From: Hippasteria phrygiana
Taxonomy: Eukaryota; Echinodermata; Asteroidea; Valvatida; Goniasteridae
NCBI GenBank assembly: GCA_037893225.1
Contig: JAZGUH010000619.1
Coordinates: 682,001 to 746,000, forward strand
Direction: 5' to 3'
Length of the DNA: 64,000 bases
Both the position numbers and the translations under genes were made by a program. This document shows, one piece after another, positions 20,145-30,692 of the stretch (the stretch's first letter is position 1; every line of letters starts with the position of its first letter). Under the pieces are notes generated by a model. The model worked only from the letters and a program-made list of their open reading frames with translations. It was not told the origin of the DNA and ran no database searches.

Positions 20145-20300
20145 TCTGATTCTGATTGGTTAATTTAAATATGTCGCTCGCTGCTGATTGGTTAATTGAA
20201 ATATGACGCTCGCTGCTGATTGGTTAATTTGAATATGCCGCTTGTTGCTGATTGGTTAATTTAAATATGCCTCTCGCTGCTGATTGGTTAATATAAACTG
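20145..20300 (+). promoter_or_regulatory. Five-copy CCAAT-box array
   Basis: Five units of about 33 bp with the core CTGATTGGTTAATTTAAATATG. Each gives one ATTGG (inverted CCAAT). It lies upstream of the CRE/TATA promoter at 20380-20640. Confidence 0.7.
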
Positions 20301-20379
20301 ACAATTTACGGATGGGGTAGGGGAGATTGCTAAAAATATACATTGTAGACGCGGGAACTGAAGGAGGCTGGGGTACATG

Positions 20380-20640
20380 ACGTCACGGGCAGGCTCGGGA
20401 AATGTCCAGAGGGATCGATGGATAGAGGACGTCATAGGTGTGACGTCACGGACAAGATCGGGCAAGCCTGGAGAGAACAATGGGACACACTGTATGCGAA
20501 TGAGGGTGCTCCGGACAAGTTAAAACTTGAAACGCATGTTGCGTTGTGATTGGTCGATTGATAAACAGGAGAGGTCGGGAAGAATATAAAAGTCGGAGTC
20601 TTTGAATTTTGGCTGTCATTCGTGTGCCAGCGACTAAATA
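20380..20640 (+). promoter_or_regulatory. Promoter of the WW+PC4 gene
   Basis: Two TGACGTCA sites (near 20380 and 20442), GAACAATGGGACA, CCGGACAAGT, an ATTGG box near 20550 and a TATA box (ATATAAAAG, near 20584-20592). The start site would be near 20615, 70 bases before the ATG at 20688. The order of motifs is the same as in the palindromic element at 361-498. Confidence 0.7.
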
Positions 20641-20687
20641 TATCACATCCCTGCAAGAAACAAAATTTTATCACGAAAAAAACAAAG

Positions 20688-21255
20688 ATGGATACAGTAC
20701 CAGGACCGAGCGTACATCCGTCTTCTCCAACTGGCGGTTTGGCCAAGGGGCCGTTTGACAGTGTGAAGAAGTTGACTCACGCCCAAGTTAAAAGAGGTTG
20801 GCGCGAAGCTTACAGTGCGAGTGAGAAGAGACCGTACTATTACAACATTTACACCCGAGAGAGTCTGTGGTCCATACCTAACGTCCAACCAACGCAACAG
20901 GAGGAGAGTCAGGCGAACTCCGGTCCCGCACCGGGCTTGCTGGCAGCTGCCATGGCAGAGCTTTCCGGTACAGCTTCCGTTCGTGAAGGGAAAAGGCAAG
21001 AAGAGAAAGTTCAGCCCAGACCCCGACCAGGAGGAGAACGACCAGAACTCTGTCAGATTTCACATTGGAGGTGAGCGTTACGTCTATGTCAAGCGTTTCA
21101 AGGGTCATGTGTACGTTAGCATCAGAGAATATTATTTCAACGAGGACAAAACCAAACTACTGGCAGGAAAGAAGGGGATAAACCTGACGATCGGAGAATG
21201 GATGCATTTGGCCGACCGATGCAAGGCAATCAGCGAGGCTATAGATATGGTCTAA
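20688..21255 (+). CDS. WW-domain plus PC4-like coactivator protein (frameshifted)
   Basis: The first frame starts MDTVPGPSVHPSS and contains a WW domain at residues about 28-62 (GWREAYSASEKRPYYYN ... LWSIP), a module that binds proline-rich or phospho-Ser/Pro peptides. A second frame, shifted by one base, takes over between about 20960 and 21000. It has a basic KGKGKKRKF nuclear-localisation-type motif and a PC4/SUB1-like single-strand DNA-binding domain: VRFHIGGERYVYVKRFKGH, VYVSIREYY, GKKGINLTIGEWMHLADRC. It ends at 21255. PC4 proteins act as transcription coactivators and bind melted DNA. The frame change may be a sequencing error, a mutation or frameshifting; no plausible intron is visible there. 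WW and PC4 together suggest a virus-like transcription regulator; this is inference. Confidence 0.7.
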
Positions 21256-21317
21256 ATTGATCTTCCCAGTGTATGTATCTCACTACTTACATTGCCTATA
21301 CTTTTTCTACACACTAC

Positions 21318-21712
21318 AGATTCCTCGAATCAGGGCATCGTTGATCGGCGGGCATGGGCGAGAAGACCCACCAAGCGAATTCTGACCAAGCTCATCACGG
21401 GCGCAGGAACAGCTGGGCTGCGAGGGATGCGAGGAGGACTGGCCGTGTCAGTGGGACCACGCGTGCCTGTTCTTCGGAATGACACCCGAGAGCTGCCTCG
21501 ATGATTTTCTGCCCCAACACTTTGATGAAGCCATGCAGTTGCTTGACACGGGCAAAGGCCTACCTATATTTCATGCAGTAGCTGCACTTTTGGGCGCTGG
21601 TTCGTTCGTGGGGGAAGGATTTGAATCGAACGCAGAGATAAACTCAACGATTGTAGATATTTTGAATGAGTGGAAGACTGATCAATCAGATATCGTCCTT
21701 TATGTTTTTTAA
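21318..21712 (+). CDS. Unassigned ORF downstream of WW+PC4
   Basis: A possible exon after an acceptor (ACACACTACAG, near 21319). The reliable part is the frame that contains LGCEGCEEDWPCQWDHACLF and then, from 21479, MTPESCLDDFLPQHF and a smooth 77-residue tail ending DIVLYVF. The Cys/His spacing hints at zinc binding. A TGA sits upstream in this frame near 21381, so either the start is downstream of it or the region is frameshifted. A poly(A) signal AATAAA lies at 21774-21779. Function is unknown. Confidence 0.4.
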
Positions 21713-21773
21713 TTACACAACTGAACTTGTTCAATATACAGTTGATCTCATAGAGTGACATTTTAGTAACCCG

Positions 21774-21779
21774 AATAAA
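21774..21779 (+). terminator. Poly(A) signal AATAAA
   Basis: AATAAA 60 bases after the stop at 21712, in AT-rich sequence, consistent with the 3' end of the preceding transcript. Confidence 0.5.
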
Positions 21780-21915
21780 TTGTTTCCAGATTGTAAAATG
21801 TTTAAGTCATAGCCAATGATCTAAATGGTCGATGTCGCTAATAACAAAGTTCCCATTTTCATTTATATTTAATATAATAGGTACATGTAATTGGTATTGT
21901 TGTTGCTAATGTGCT

Positions 21916-21937
21916 GGGGGGGGGGGGGGGGGGGGGG
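21916..21937 (+). repeat. G22 homopolymer
   Basis: An uninterrupted run of 22 G, one of five runs of 22-24 G or C in the window (see findings). Confidence 0.95.
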
Positions 21938-21939
21938 TA

Positions 21940-22720
21940 AAGTTCCAAGTTTGAATAAAGAAATGATTGTTGAAATTGTAGTGTATCTAATTGGTGTATC
22001 TAAGGTGGTGAAGTTCCAAGTTTGACCAAACAAACGAATTAATAAAATGATTGAGGAAACAAAACAAATAGAAATTCTTTAGTGTGTTCATGTGATGATG
22101 TCTGTTTTAATATAATTATTTAATTCATAGTCTAACGTTAGTATCAACATTTTATTTAAAACAAAACAAAAAACAAACTGCGCGTAATGCGCGTATGTAG
22201 GTAATTAAGGAGTGGTTGTATAACCAGTGTAACAAATGAACGTGCTGCTCACGCATATCCGCCTATTCAAGTTTATTCACGTCCTTGTTGTTCGCGAGAT
22301 CTTGTTTATTCCCATGGCCTTCGTGTTGACTTGGGTGTTTACCATTTCCTGCATTTTGACTTGGTTGTTTATCTTATTTCCTGCATTTTGCTTTGGTTGT
22401 TTATCCTAGTTCCTGCATTTTGCCTTGGTTGTTTATCCTATATCCTGCATTTCTTTCTTTATCTGCGTGAGACTGTTTATTGGGAAGGAATCACGGTTTC
22501 ACTACGTGGAGTATATCGCTGTATCACAACGCCATCAGTTTGGTCTTTTATTCCATTTCGAAACACTTGGCTTGGTTGTTTATCCCCATTTCCTGAGTTT
22601 TTAATTGTTTTTGGTTTTCTTAACCTGCGCTGCTTCCCATTTCGAAATACTTATAGCGTGGGTATAAACACGTGAACAACAACAAAAATTGGTCACCGAC
22701 GTGTAATTTGAAAGTCCAAG
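21940..22720. other. Intergenic, with a TTGGTTGTTTATCC repeat
   Basis: No gene is seen. At 22330-22460 about three units of CTTGGTTGTTTATCC plus TTTCCTGCATTTTG follow each other, with a diverged copy near 22565-22600. The rest is unremarkable AT-rich sequence. Confidence 0.6.
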
Positions 22721-22762
22721 TGCCTATAAAAACTCGTTTCGCTTTATTGTTCACCGTTTTCA
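22700..22762 (+). promoter_or_regulatory. TATA promoter of the three-exon C2H2 gene
   Basis: CCTATAAAAACTCG (TATA at about 22724-22731) sits 60 bases before the preferred ATG. The start region contains GCTTGCTGCTGGT, a word also found just after the TATA box in the palindrome promoters (TTGCTTGCTGCTGGTCG). This suggests the same promoter family. Confidence 0.6.
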
Positions 22763-23165
22763 ATGCTTGCTGCTGGTGTTGCCATCATGGCTCAGCACGA
22801 AGACTACCAATTTTCTCCTGATCCGACGGAGTCTCAGCTAGATCTTATTGCGCGAATGGAAGACGAGGCACTTGCTGGACCATCCAACGAACCTCTAGTC
22901 ATCCCAGAGACACCGCCTCACTTGCAAGGCATAGGCAATATGGAGGTAAGAAACATTTAATATTTTTAAAATCGAAATGTTGTCAGTTCACTCTTACAAA
23001 CATGATACGTTGTTTCCAGCAACAGTTGTAGTTCATACTTGCAATGTGATTTTAAGTTAGAGTCGTGTATACTGGCAGTATGATTATTTGGCAGTTGAAC
23101 ATATGCCATAAAACTGTCAGAGGGATCTTTAGTCTGGAAAAATGTGTACGTTGTTAATAGCTAAC

Positions 23166-23178
23166 GAATACTCTTTTA
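23166..23178. repeat. Target-site duplication of the tRNA-type SINE, left
   Basis: GAATACTCTTTTA, identical to 23406-23418. Confidence 0.8.
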
Positions 23179-23405
23179 ATTCGTCACACAATCCACAAGG
23201 GAAACTGACTAGGTAAATTTGAATACATTTTCAAAGTGAACAAAGAAACTGGCACGAGCGGGATTCGAACCTGCGACCTCCTGACAATTTGGGAGACCGC
23301 CAACATAGGGCAAGATAGCTCAGTTGGTAGAGCGCCGGTACGGTAACCCGGAGGTCGCAGGTTCGAATCCCGCTCGTGCCAGTTTCTTTGTTCACTTTGA
23401 AAAAG
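23179..23405 (+). mobile_element. tRNA-derived foldback SINE in intron 1
   Basis: A plus-strand tRNA-like unit spans about 23309-23381: acceptor GGCAAGA against TCGTGCC with one mismatch, A box TAGCTCAGTTGGTAGAGC and perfect B box GGTTCGAATCC. The anticodon arm does not fold cleanly, so it is not called as a functional tRNA. The last 51 bases (23350-23400) are repeated perfectly and inverted at 23231-23281. A 13-bp duplication (23166-23178, 23406-23418) flanks the unit, which points to insertion by target-primed reverse transcription. Confidence 0.75.
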
Positions 23406-24624
23406 AATACTCTTTTACTGAGAATAATTGGTAAATCGCACATGTCCGGACGTGTTCGTAGCGTTAGAAAGCTACACTTGACCATTGTTTTTTTTGCTTC
23501 TCATAAAATCACTCAAAGATACTCAAATTGTTTTGGTACACGTAAACATCCTCTAATTGTAACCTCACGCATTGCTCTGTTTTCCTGTCTTGACTTGTCC
23601 GTGACGTCACACACACGACCGTACTTTATATTTTGTTTTTTAGTTAGCATATTATCTCAGTGTGTATTGTCGTCCCTTTTCTCGTCCGGACTTGTCCGTG
23701 ACATCACATAAGCCTCGTCACACGAGCAACGTTTTTGCAACCGTTGACGGTGGTCGACTGGGTAAAACATAATACATTTAATCTCGCCAGTATTTGGACC
23801 GCCTGTAAGTTTGGTTTATGTTATCGTTATTTCAGAACGCGAGGACGAGTGCTTTTACACCTGCCAATTCCCTGTCTGAAGAAGAACCGATGGTAAGTAA
23901 CACAGTTATCCACTCAGAATTTATAAAGAATTTACAATGGAATGGGATTGCCAGACGAATTGTTTAACGGTGCTTTTGTATGTTGTGTGCTAAGATTCGG
24001 GATGTGTTTTTGAAGGTTTAATTTGAACACGTTACTAATTCATTCATTTTGTCCGTTTTGTTTGTTTTTTAAAGGAAATTTCAGATGAGGATTTTGCTGA
24101 ACAGCCTGATTCACCACCACCACTACCACCACCACCACCACTCCAAGAACAGAGACGGCGGGTTATGTATGCATGCCCCGATTGCGGAAAAACTTTTACC
24201 CGAAAGTTTAGCTTAAACAGACACAAGCGGCGTGCGCACGTTCAAGGTAATCCCAATAGGCCTATTCCCGCCCTGAATACATTTAGATGTCAGCAGTGCA
24301 ACAAATGTTTCAGTCGGCAAGACAGCCTCAGAAGACACCAGTGTGTCCACACCCGTCAACCTCAACGCGATGTACCGGGCCCCAATCAACCAGCAGCTGC
24401 CGCTGATGTTATTCCCCCACGACAACCTCCGCCACCACCACGCCCAAAACCAACCTTTACCTGCGAGACGTGTGGCAAAACATTCAGTAGGCGGGACTGG
24501 GGCTGCCTCCCCGTCGGTGACGGCTGCCCCCTCTCCCGGGGCGGCTAGCACTTCGGCGGGGGCGGCTGCCCCGCCCGTGGGCCCGGCGTCTGGGCACGTT
24601 TCGGCCCCTGATCCCGCCGGGGGT

Positions 24625-25335
24625 ATGGACACTTCCGATTTTGTCTGGGGTACCCCTTCCGCTCCCACTAGACTCTTCTCTGATGCCGTATCAAAACGAA
24701 AACTATCCCCCAACCCTACCAGTGCTGACGACCAACCACATTTTGTCCCACTTAGGTCCCCCACCCCCCTAAGGAAACTACAAAAGAAAACAACACCCAT
24801 GTCCACACCCAAATCCCGAACTCCCACGCTAACCCAAGCCCTCGACTCCCAGTCCCCGACTCTCTCGATCCCCCCTCGATCCCAGCCTCCCCTACAAGAG
24901 TCCCCCATCCCCGCCCCTTCACTCTTCCAAAATCTTCCCCCCGAACCCGCCCCTTCTCCCACCCCCACCCCCACCCCCACCCCCACCCCCACCCCCACCC
25001 CCACCCCCACCCCCTCCTCCGTCGCCTCCACCCCTTCACCCGGCCTTTCCGAACCCTCCCCAGTTGCTACAACGGACAGCTCGGTCTTTGTGGAGGACTC
25101 TCAGGAAGACTTTCCTGAGATCCTCCCGACCCACAACCAACCTCTATCCCACAAACAACTAATTGATTTTATACACTCTGTTAAGAATCAAAGAAAACCC
25201 CATAAAATCGCCCGTAAGTTCACCCAAAATATACCTGGACTTGTTCGACAACTGAAACCCCTAAAAAACAGTCCCCTCCTTCATAACTGTACGCAGCAGA
25301 GGATCAAGAAACTGATCACTAGATTAGAGTCTTAA
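24625..25335 (+). CDS. LINE ORF1, Pro/Ser/Thr-rich protein
   Basis: About 236 residues from MDTSDFVWGTPSAPTRLF. The middle is low-complexity proline-rich, including a PT dipeptide array encoded by a (CCCCCA)n tract at about 24957-25013. The C-terminal third is basic (NQRKPHKIARKFTQNIPG ... IKKLITRLES) and could bind RNA. No RRM or esterase motif is visible. The start at 24625 avoids upstream sequence that belongs to the interrupted C2H2 exon. Only 10 bases separate it from ORF2. Confidence 0.65.
   Translation: MDTSDFVWGTPSAPTRLFSDAVSKRKLSPNPTSADDQPHFVPLRSPTPLRKLQKKTTPMSTPKSRTPTLTQALDSQSPTLSIPPRSQPPLQESPIPAPSLFQNLPPEPAPSPTPTPTPTPTPTPTPTPTPSSVASTPSPGLSEPSPVATTDSSVFVEDSQEDFPEILPTHNQPLSHKQLIDFIHSVKNQRKPHKIARKFTQNIPGLVRQLKPLKNSPLLHNCTQQRIKKLITRLES
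24957..25013 (+). repeat. (CCCCCA)n microsatellite
   Basis: About nine units within LINE ORF1, translated as alternating Pro-Thr. The antisense Gly/Trp-rich frames are artefacts. Confidence 0.9.
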
Positions 25336-25345
25336 TTAATTTCTC

Positions 25346-28300
25346 ATGGAAATAAGGTCGTGTACCCTTTACCCCATTATAATGGCGTTATCGCTAATCT
25401 CCCTCAACACTGGAGGTTGCACGCAGAATACACGGAACGCTTCTTTTAAGTCTTATTTTGATAACCTTTCTCCATCTCAAGATATTATTCTTCTCCAAGA
25501 AACTTACTCTCTCTCTTCAAACTGTCCCTGTTGGAAAAACTGGTCAAATTATATTCCTTTCTGTACCCCCGGGTCATGTCCTGGCTCGGGGGTCACCACA
25601 CTTATTAAATCCAATATTGATGTTGTAACCTCCGGTGTTGTTTTTAATCAATATGTTAACTTCGTTAACATTAAATTAAACGATGTATGTTATGTTATTT
25701 ACAATGTTCTTATCCCCCACTCTAATAATTTTGCTTTAAAAGCTATCGAGGCCCTGAATTTACATGTTTCTAAACAAAATAGCGATGACGTCATTATCAT
25801 CGGAGGTGATTTTAACTGTACCGACGATCCAAATATGGACCGTCTGAATAAGCCGACCGAGCATCGTCCCCAAATCTGCATGGCTCTTAGAAATTCTTTT
25901 AACAATCATTCTTTGTACGATGTCTGGCGTAGGATGAATCCGAGCGAGAGGCGGTTCACCTGGCTGAGGATGTACGCAAACGACCCCGCGCGCGTCTCCA
26001 AAGCCAGGCTGGACCGCTTTTATGCTCCACAAAATCTCCTACCCTCAATCCGATCTTGTAAAATCATCCCCTGTTCTCTCTCCGATCATTCCTCTATTAG
26101 TCTTGTTTTTCAATTTCCCTCTATCCGTCAAAAAGGAAGTGCCTATTGGCACTTCAACAACTCTCTCCTTACTGATATGAATTACCGGGATATACTCACC
26201 TCTTTTTGGAGTAACTGGCGACTCGAGAAGACTAATTTTCCCACCATTGGGAAATGGTGGGATTTTGGAAAAGTTCAAATTAAACAATTAACCATGACTT
26301 ACTCTTCTCGAGTCGCCAGAGAAAAACGCAGTATTTTCAAAAACATAAATTCAAATCTCGAGCGGCTTCAGTCTACGCTGGACATCTCCCCAGAAGATAA
26401 AAAATTGCTGGATGAACAGCGCAAAGAACTAAATATTCATTTAAAAAACGAGGCTCGAGGCGCTCTCGTCAGATCTCGTTTCCAACATATTCACGAAGTG
26501 GACACTAGCTCTTCCTATTTCTTCAACCTCGAGAAAAACAATTCCAAGTCCAAAACTATTTCTAGCATTCGGCTCTCCTCGGGACTCGTCACCGACAATC
26601 CCGAGGAGATTAAAACTCACTGTCGTAACTTCTATGAAACTCTCTATGCTGGTGTCCCGACTGACGAGGGCGCCCTCGAGCCTCTCGTCAATGATTTATC
26701 CAAACTTGATAGTCCGGATGCGGAGGACCTCGATGCTCCTCTGCGCCCGGACGAATTAGATGCCGTTGTCAAGCAACTTGGCAAAGATAAGACTCCCGGC
26801 CTCGATGGACTTACCTCTGAATTTTTTCACTCCTTTTGGCCCCTGTTCAAGCCCGATCTTCTTGAAGTCCTAAATTCCTCAATTCTATCCGACAACCTCC
26901 CCGCCTCTTTTCACAAAGCCGTTATAACCCTCATCCCCAAAAAGGGCGACCCCCTCGATATCTCAAACTGGCGCCCCGTTTCCCTCCTAAATACCGACTA
27001 TAAAATCTTTGCCAAGTTGCTTGCCAACAGGCTTAAACAATGTATTAATTCGGTCGTCCGGGAGGATCAATCCTATTGTACTCTCGGACGTACCATTTAT
27101 GACAACCTTAACTTAATCCATGATGTAATAGAATATTCTAACTTTAATGACCTACCTTTAGCCGTGGTCAACCTTGATCAGAGGAAAGCCTTTGACAACG
27201 TTGACCACGGCTACCTTTTTAACGTAATGAGAGCCATGGGATTTGGGGACGAATTCCTTTCTTACGTAAACCTTTTGTACAGTAGCGCCGAGAGCCACCT
27301 GAAGGTTTGCGGTTCTTTAACCGCATCCTTTTCTTTCGATAAAGGCATTCGCCAGGGTTGTCCGCTCTCGGGGCTACTGTACTCGATAGCAATTGAACCC
27401 TTTCTGAACACATTACGTCAAAGACTTCCCGGTCATAGTTTTCTTCTACCGGATACAAATAGTTACTGCTCGGTCTCCGCTTATATGCAGACGATGTCAC
27501 CGTCTTTATCACCTCCGACCAGGGCTTTACAACACTTGAAGGGGTGTACGACCTGTTCCATAGATCCTCTGCTGCCTCCCTTAATTTTGAAAAATCCAAG
27601 GGATTGTGTGCCGGATGTTGGGCCGGACGAACCGACGCACCCCTGGGTTTTCAGTGGAATAACCGGGGGTTGACATTTCTTGGAGTTCACTTAGGAAATA
27701 ACGACACATACACGCAAAAAAACTGGTCCGAATGTAAAACTAAACTTTCCAAAACTCTAGCCAATTGGCATTCTCTATCCTCCACTCTTTCTCTAAAAGG
27801 TAAAGTTCTAATTGCTAACCAGCTGGCCGCCTCCAAAACATTTCACTGTATTTCTGTCCTAGCGTGCCCCCCCCCCCCCCCCCCCCCCCCAATGTGTTGG
27901 GTGAACTCCAGGAAATGTTAGTCCACTTCGTCTGGTCCAACAAACGACACTTACTTCCCAGACACATTGTTTTTCGACATCCGGATAAAGGTGGGCTAGG
28001 TCTAGTGTCCCTCCAAGCACGCAGCCTCACCTCTAAATTTAAACTTATTCAACGTTACCTTCAATCCGATACCTATCCCTCCTTTTCTCTCGTCTCGCAC
28101 AACCTTCGCCGCTACAAAAAACTAAATTTTGACTATCAAATCTTCTTTCTCGAAATCGAAACCAACTTTCTCACCAGTCTCCCCTGCTTTTACGGTGAGG
28201 TCCTGCGTGCTTGGAGAACCCTCGGGGCTCGAATCGACACACCCGCTGACTCTATCGACCACGTCAGCAATTTGCCAATCATTCACCCCTTGTTCTCTTC

Positions 28301-29231
28301 AAATTTACCGGGCGGTACGGCCTTCCAAACCCAACTCCTGGCCGGTGGGATCAGGGTCGTAAAGCATCTTCTTCACTCCTCTACCGGCGCCTGGATACCA
28401 GCTTCAGCCTTTCTGCCGTCGTCTTCTTCAAACCTCCGTCCGCCCTCTCTTCGAGCTCTCCGACAGAACCTCTCTCGCCTGCACCACGTTATCTTCTCGT
28501 CTTTCCCTTCGCTCTTTGACTCTTCTGGACTTCTGCACGACCCCGCCATCCTGGACCATCTGCCTGCACGCCCTCTTCCCCCTGGACTCGTCACCTACAA
28601 TACCGACACCGACGCCCTCACCTCCTCTTCAAAATCTTTGTACACGCACTTCAATCAGCTACAATACAACAACTCCGAGGACACCGACTGGCATCGCCTC
28701 GGTGTCCTTCCACCGACTCGGAGAATCGCCTGGAAGTGCGTGTACCAATTCCCTACATCCAAGAAAGAAGGGGACGTTCAATTCAAACTCCTCCACAACG
28801 TTCTCCCCTCTCTTCCAGTCCTCCATCACCTCAACCCTGACATCTCTCCGTCTTGTGGGTGGTGCGGCGAGGGAGGCTCCATCTATCATCTCTTCATCCT
28901 GTGTCCGTCCATCCAGCCCGCTCTCCTACGTCTTCAAGATCTACTCTCTCGTCTTCTACCCGACCTGGCTCTCCACTTCGACTTCTACTGGGCTCTGATC
29001 CCCCACGCCTCGACGCGGAGTAGGGAGGCCGTCCGCCTGGCCAACTATCTCATAATTAGTCTGAAAAATGTCATTTACTGGTTATATCGAACTTCTAATT
29101 CCTCTGACCCACTTCTAATTTGGCTTCACCGAATAAAAAACAAAATCATTCTCGAATTTTTCTACTTTTCTTTCAACAACTCCCTCAACGATTTTCTTAC
29201 CAAATGGTCAATTAACGATACACTCTTATGA
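25346..29231 (+). pseudogene. LINE ORF2, endonuclease-reverse transcriptase (two frame breaks)
   Basis: Endonuclease: SLNTGG, LLQETY, GGDFNCTDD and SDHSS. Reverse transcriptase: DKTPGLDGLTSEFF, NWRPVSLLNTDYKIFAKLLANRL, LDQRKAFDNVDH, GIRQGCPLSGLLYS and, in the next frame, YADDVTVF near 27483. The first frame is lost near 27470 and the second ends in a C24 run (27867-27890) after which the third frame carries on to 29231. The C-terminus has the CGWCGEGGSIYHLFILC knuckle. The frame from 25382 (MALSLISLNTGG) is the likely start. The frameshift at the C run coincides with a homopolymer and may be an assembly effect. Confidence 0.82.
27867..27890 (+). repeat. C24 homopolymer in LINE ORF2
   Basis: Falls between ISVLACP and NVLGELQEML; its length decides the reading frame. 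Confidence 0.95.
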
Positions 29232-29905
29232 TAATAACGAACTGACGTGGTCGATTTAATTACAACAAGTTAATTCATGTATTATAGTTAATTCCCTCCT
29301 CCCCTCCCTCCCCAGGTCACCGGTGCGTGGGTAGTCGCCGCCCCTCCCAGGCGGGACGTGGTGTACTTTCACCGCCCACCCCGGTGGCCTGACCATTTCC
29401 CAACCGGGGCCTGCTGGCTGTGGGCACGAGGTGCCCACACCCAGATGCCAGTGGGCCCCATCTCCTCCTCCCCTTACCCCCCACTACCCTCTGTCCTCCC
29501 CTCCCCCTTTATCTTTGATTATTATTGTTACTTACTTACTAAATGCTGTCCTCTGCCTTGTTGCTACCCTTAGTCGGAAGGACTTGGGGTATGCAGCTTC
29601 CGACGGTAGCAACTTTGCGGGACAGCATGTTTTCATATGTTAGATTTATTTCTGTTAAATACAATGTACTGTTAATGTTTTTCATCTGGTTCTTCTGTTT
29701 AATGTACTACTTCGTCACCGTGGTTGGTTGGTTTGGCAGTAGTATACAGCCAATAGGCCAGCCTCGGTGACGTTGTACACGTTTGATTGATTACTTTAAA
29801 GTTACTGAATGTATTTCTTTATAATTCTTTTAGTTTTGTATATATTTGTATATATTGTTTTCTCGAGAAATGTTCAAAATAAAGTTCTCCTTGGAAAAGT
29901 AAAAG

Positions 29906-30640
29906 AAAAGTATTTATTTATTTAATTTCATAGTTTGATTTACCTTTTTGTTGTATTAAGTTTGGATTTGATTGAACCATGTACAATCAAACACCTTTAC
30001 AACAAGGTCCTTGGGACTTTACAATTTACCTTGTTATAACAGGTACCTTGTATTATCAGTAATGGAAAACAAAGAAAAACAAAGACTTAAGACCTATTTT
30101 GGTTTCCTTGTTATAAGCAGGATGTTGTATTAACAGTACTCTTATTATCAGGGTTGGACTGTACAATGATTATTTGACTTAAGTTTGCATTTGATTGAAC
30201 CATGTACAATGATTTTTTGACTTAAGTTTGTATTTGATTGAACCGTGTACAATGATGAATCCCATTTAAAGTTTGATTTGATTGAACCATGTACAATGAT
30301 GATTATTTGCCTTATGTTTGCATTTGATTTAACCCTGTACAATGATTATTTGACTTAAGTTTGGATTGATTGAACCGTGTACAATGATGAATCCCATTTA
30401 AAGTTTGATTTGACTGGATTTGAAAATTATTTAATGTTTAAAGTGTTTGAAATTTGATTTTGATTGTTTAATTTGGCGAATAAAATAAAGAATAAAGAAT
30501 TGAAGACAAGCTGTTGAAAATAAAAATAAAAAGAGAAGAGAAACATATCTCAGTGTCCCTACAGCATGTATTATTATTATTATTATTATTATTATTTTGT
30601 TTTTCTTATTTTTTTCGGGGGGGGGGGGTTAAGCTCCTTT
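29906..30640. repeat. Non-coding stretch with a 43-45-bp tandem repeat
   Basis: No gene is seen. Between about 29960 and 30420 the word GAACCATGTACAATG (or a variant) recurs six times, mostly every 43-46 bp, joined to TTTGACTTAAGTTTG and AATCCCATTTAAAG. A (TTA)n run lies near 30570-30595 and a G10 run near 30619-30628. Confidence 0.7.
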
Positions 30641-30644
30641 TATG

Positions 30645-30692
30645 AATAGGGTATAAAAGGGTAAACATTTGGATAACGTCCCATTTGCTTAG
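30645..30692 (+). promoter_or_regulatory. TATA promoter of the packaging ATPase
   Basis: GGGTATAAAAGGG at about 30649-30661 lies about 35 bases before the ATG at 30693, leaving a very short leader. Compact TATA promoters of this kind are usual in dsDNA virus-like elements. Confidence 0.6.

Larger units (their letters stand above)
22787..24493 (+). pseudogene. Three-exon C2H2 zinc-finger gene, cut by a LINE
   Basis: Exon 1 is 22787-22945 (start in good context CATCATGG, donor GTAAGA), exon 2 is 23836-23892 (acceptor TTTCAG, donor GTAAGT) and exon 3 starts at 24075 (acceptor TTTTTAAAG). All junctions are phase 0 and the joined frame stays open. Exon 1 gives an acidic N-terminus (MAQHEDYQFSPDPTES). 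Exon 3 has an acidic/proline-rich start, then two complete C2H2 fingers (YACPDCGKTFTRKFSLNRHKRRAH and FRCQQCNKCFSRQDSLRRHQCVH), a proline-rich spacer, and a third finger that stops at CGKTFSRRD, where LINE sequence begins. No 3' remainder was found after the LINE. It was probably a nuclear DNA-binding regulator of the same virus-like family as its neighbours. An upstream ATG at 22763 is in frame. Confidence 0.7.
24494..29905 (+). mobile_element. L1-Tx1-type LINE
   Basis: GC-rich 5' part, ORF1 (24625-25335), ORF2 with AP-endonuclease, reverse transcriptase and a C-terminal CCHC-type knuckle, then a 3' region with a GGTAGCAAC stem and AATAAAG near 29878. The reverse transcriptase segment and the GRTIYDNLNLIHDVI motif fit the L1/Tx1 side of LINEs. 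It interrupts the third finger of the C2H2 gene. No target duplication is evident, so a deletion may have accompanied insertion. ORF2 has two frame breaks, so this copy is inactive as sequenced. Confidence 0.8.

Noticed and set aside
23309..23381. Functional tRNA gene
   Set aside because: Acceptor stem mismatch, a poorly pairing anticodon arm, an inverted partial copy and flanking duplication all point to a SINE.
24343..24624. Upstream extension of LINE ORF1
   Set aside because: The first 150 bases of that frame overlap the zinc fingers of the C2H2 exon in another frame; the extension results from the insertion junction.
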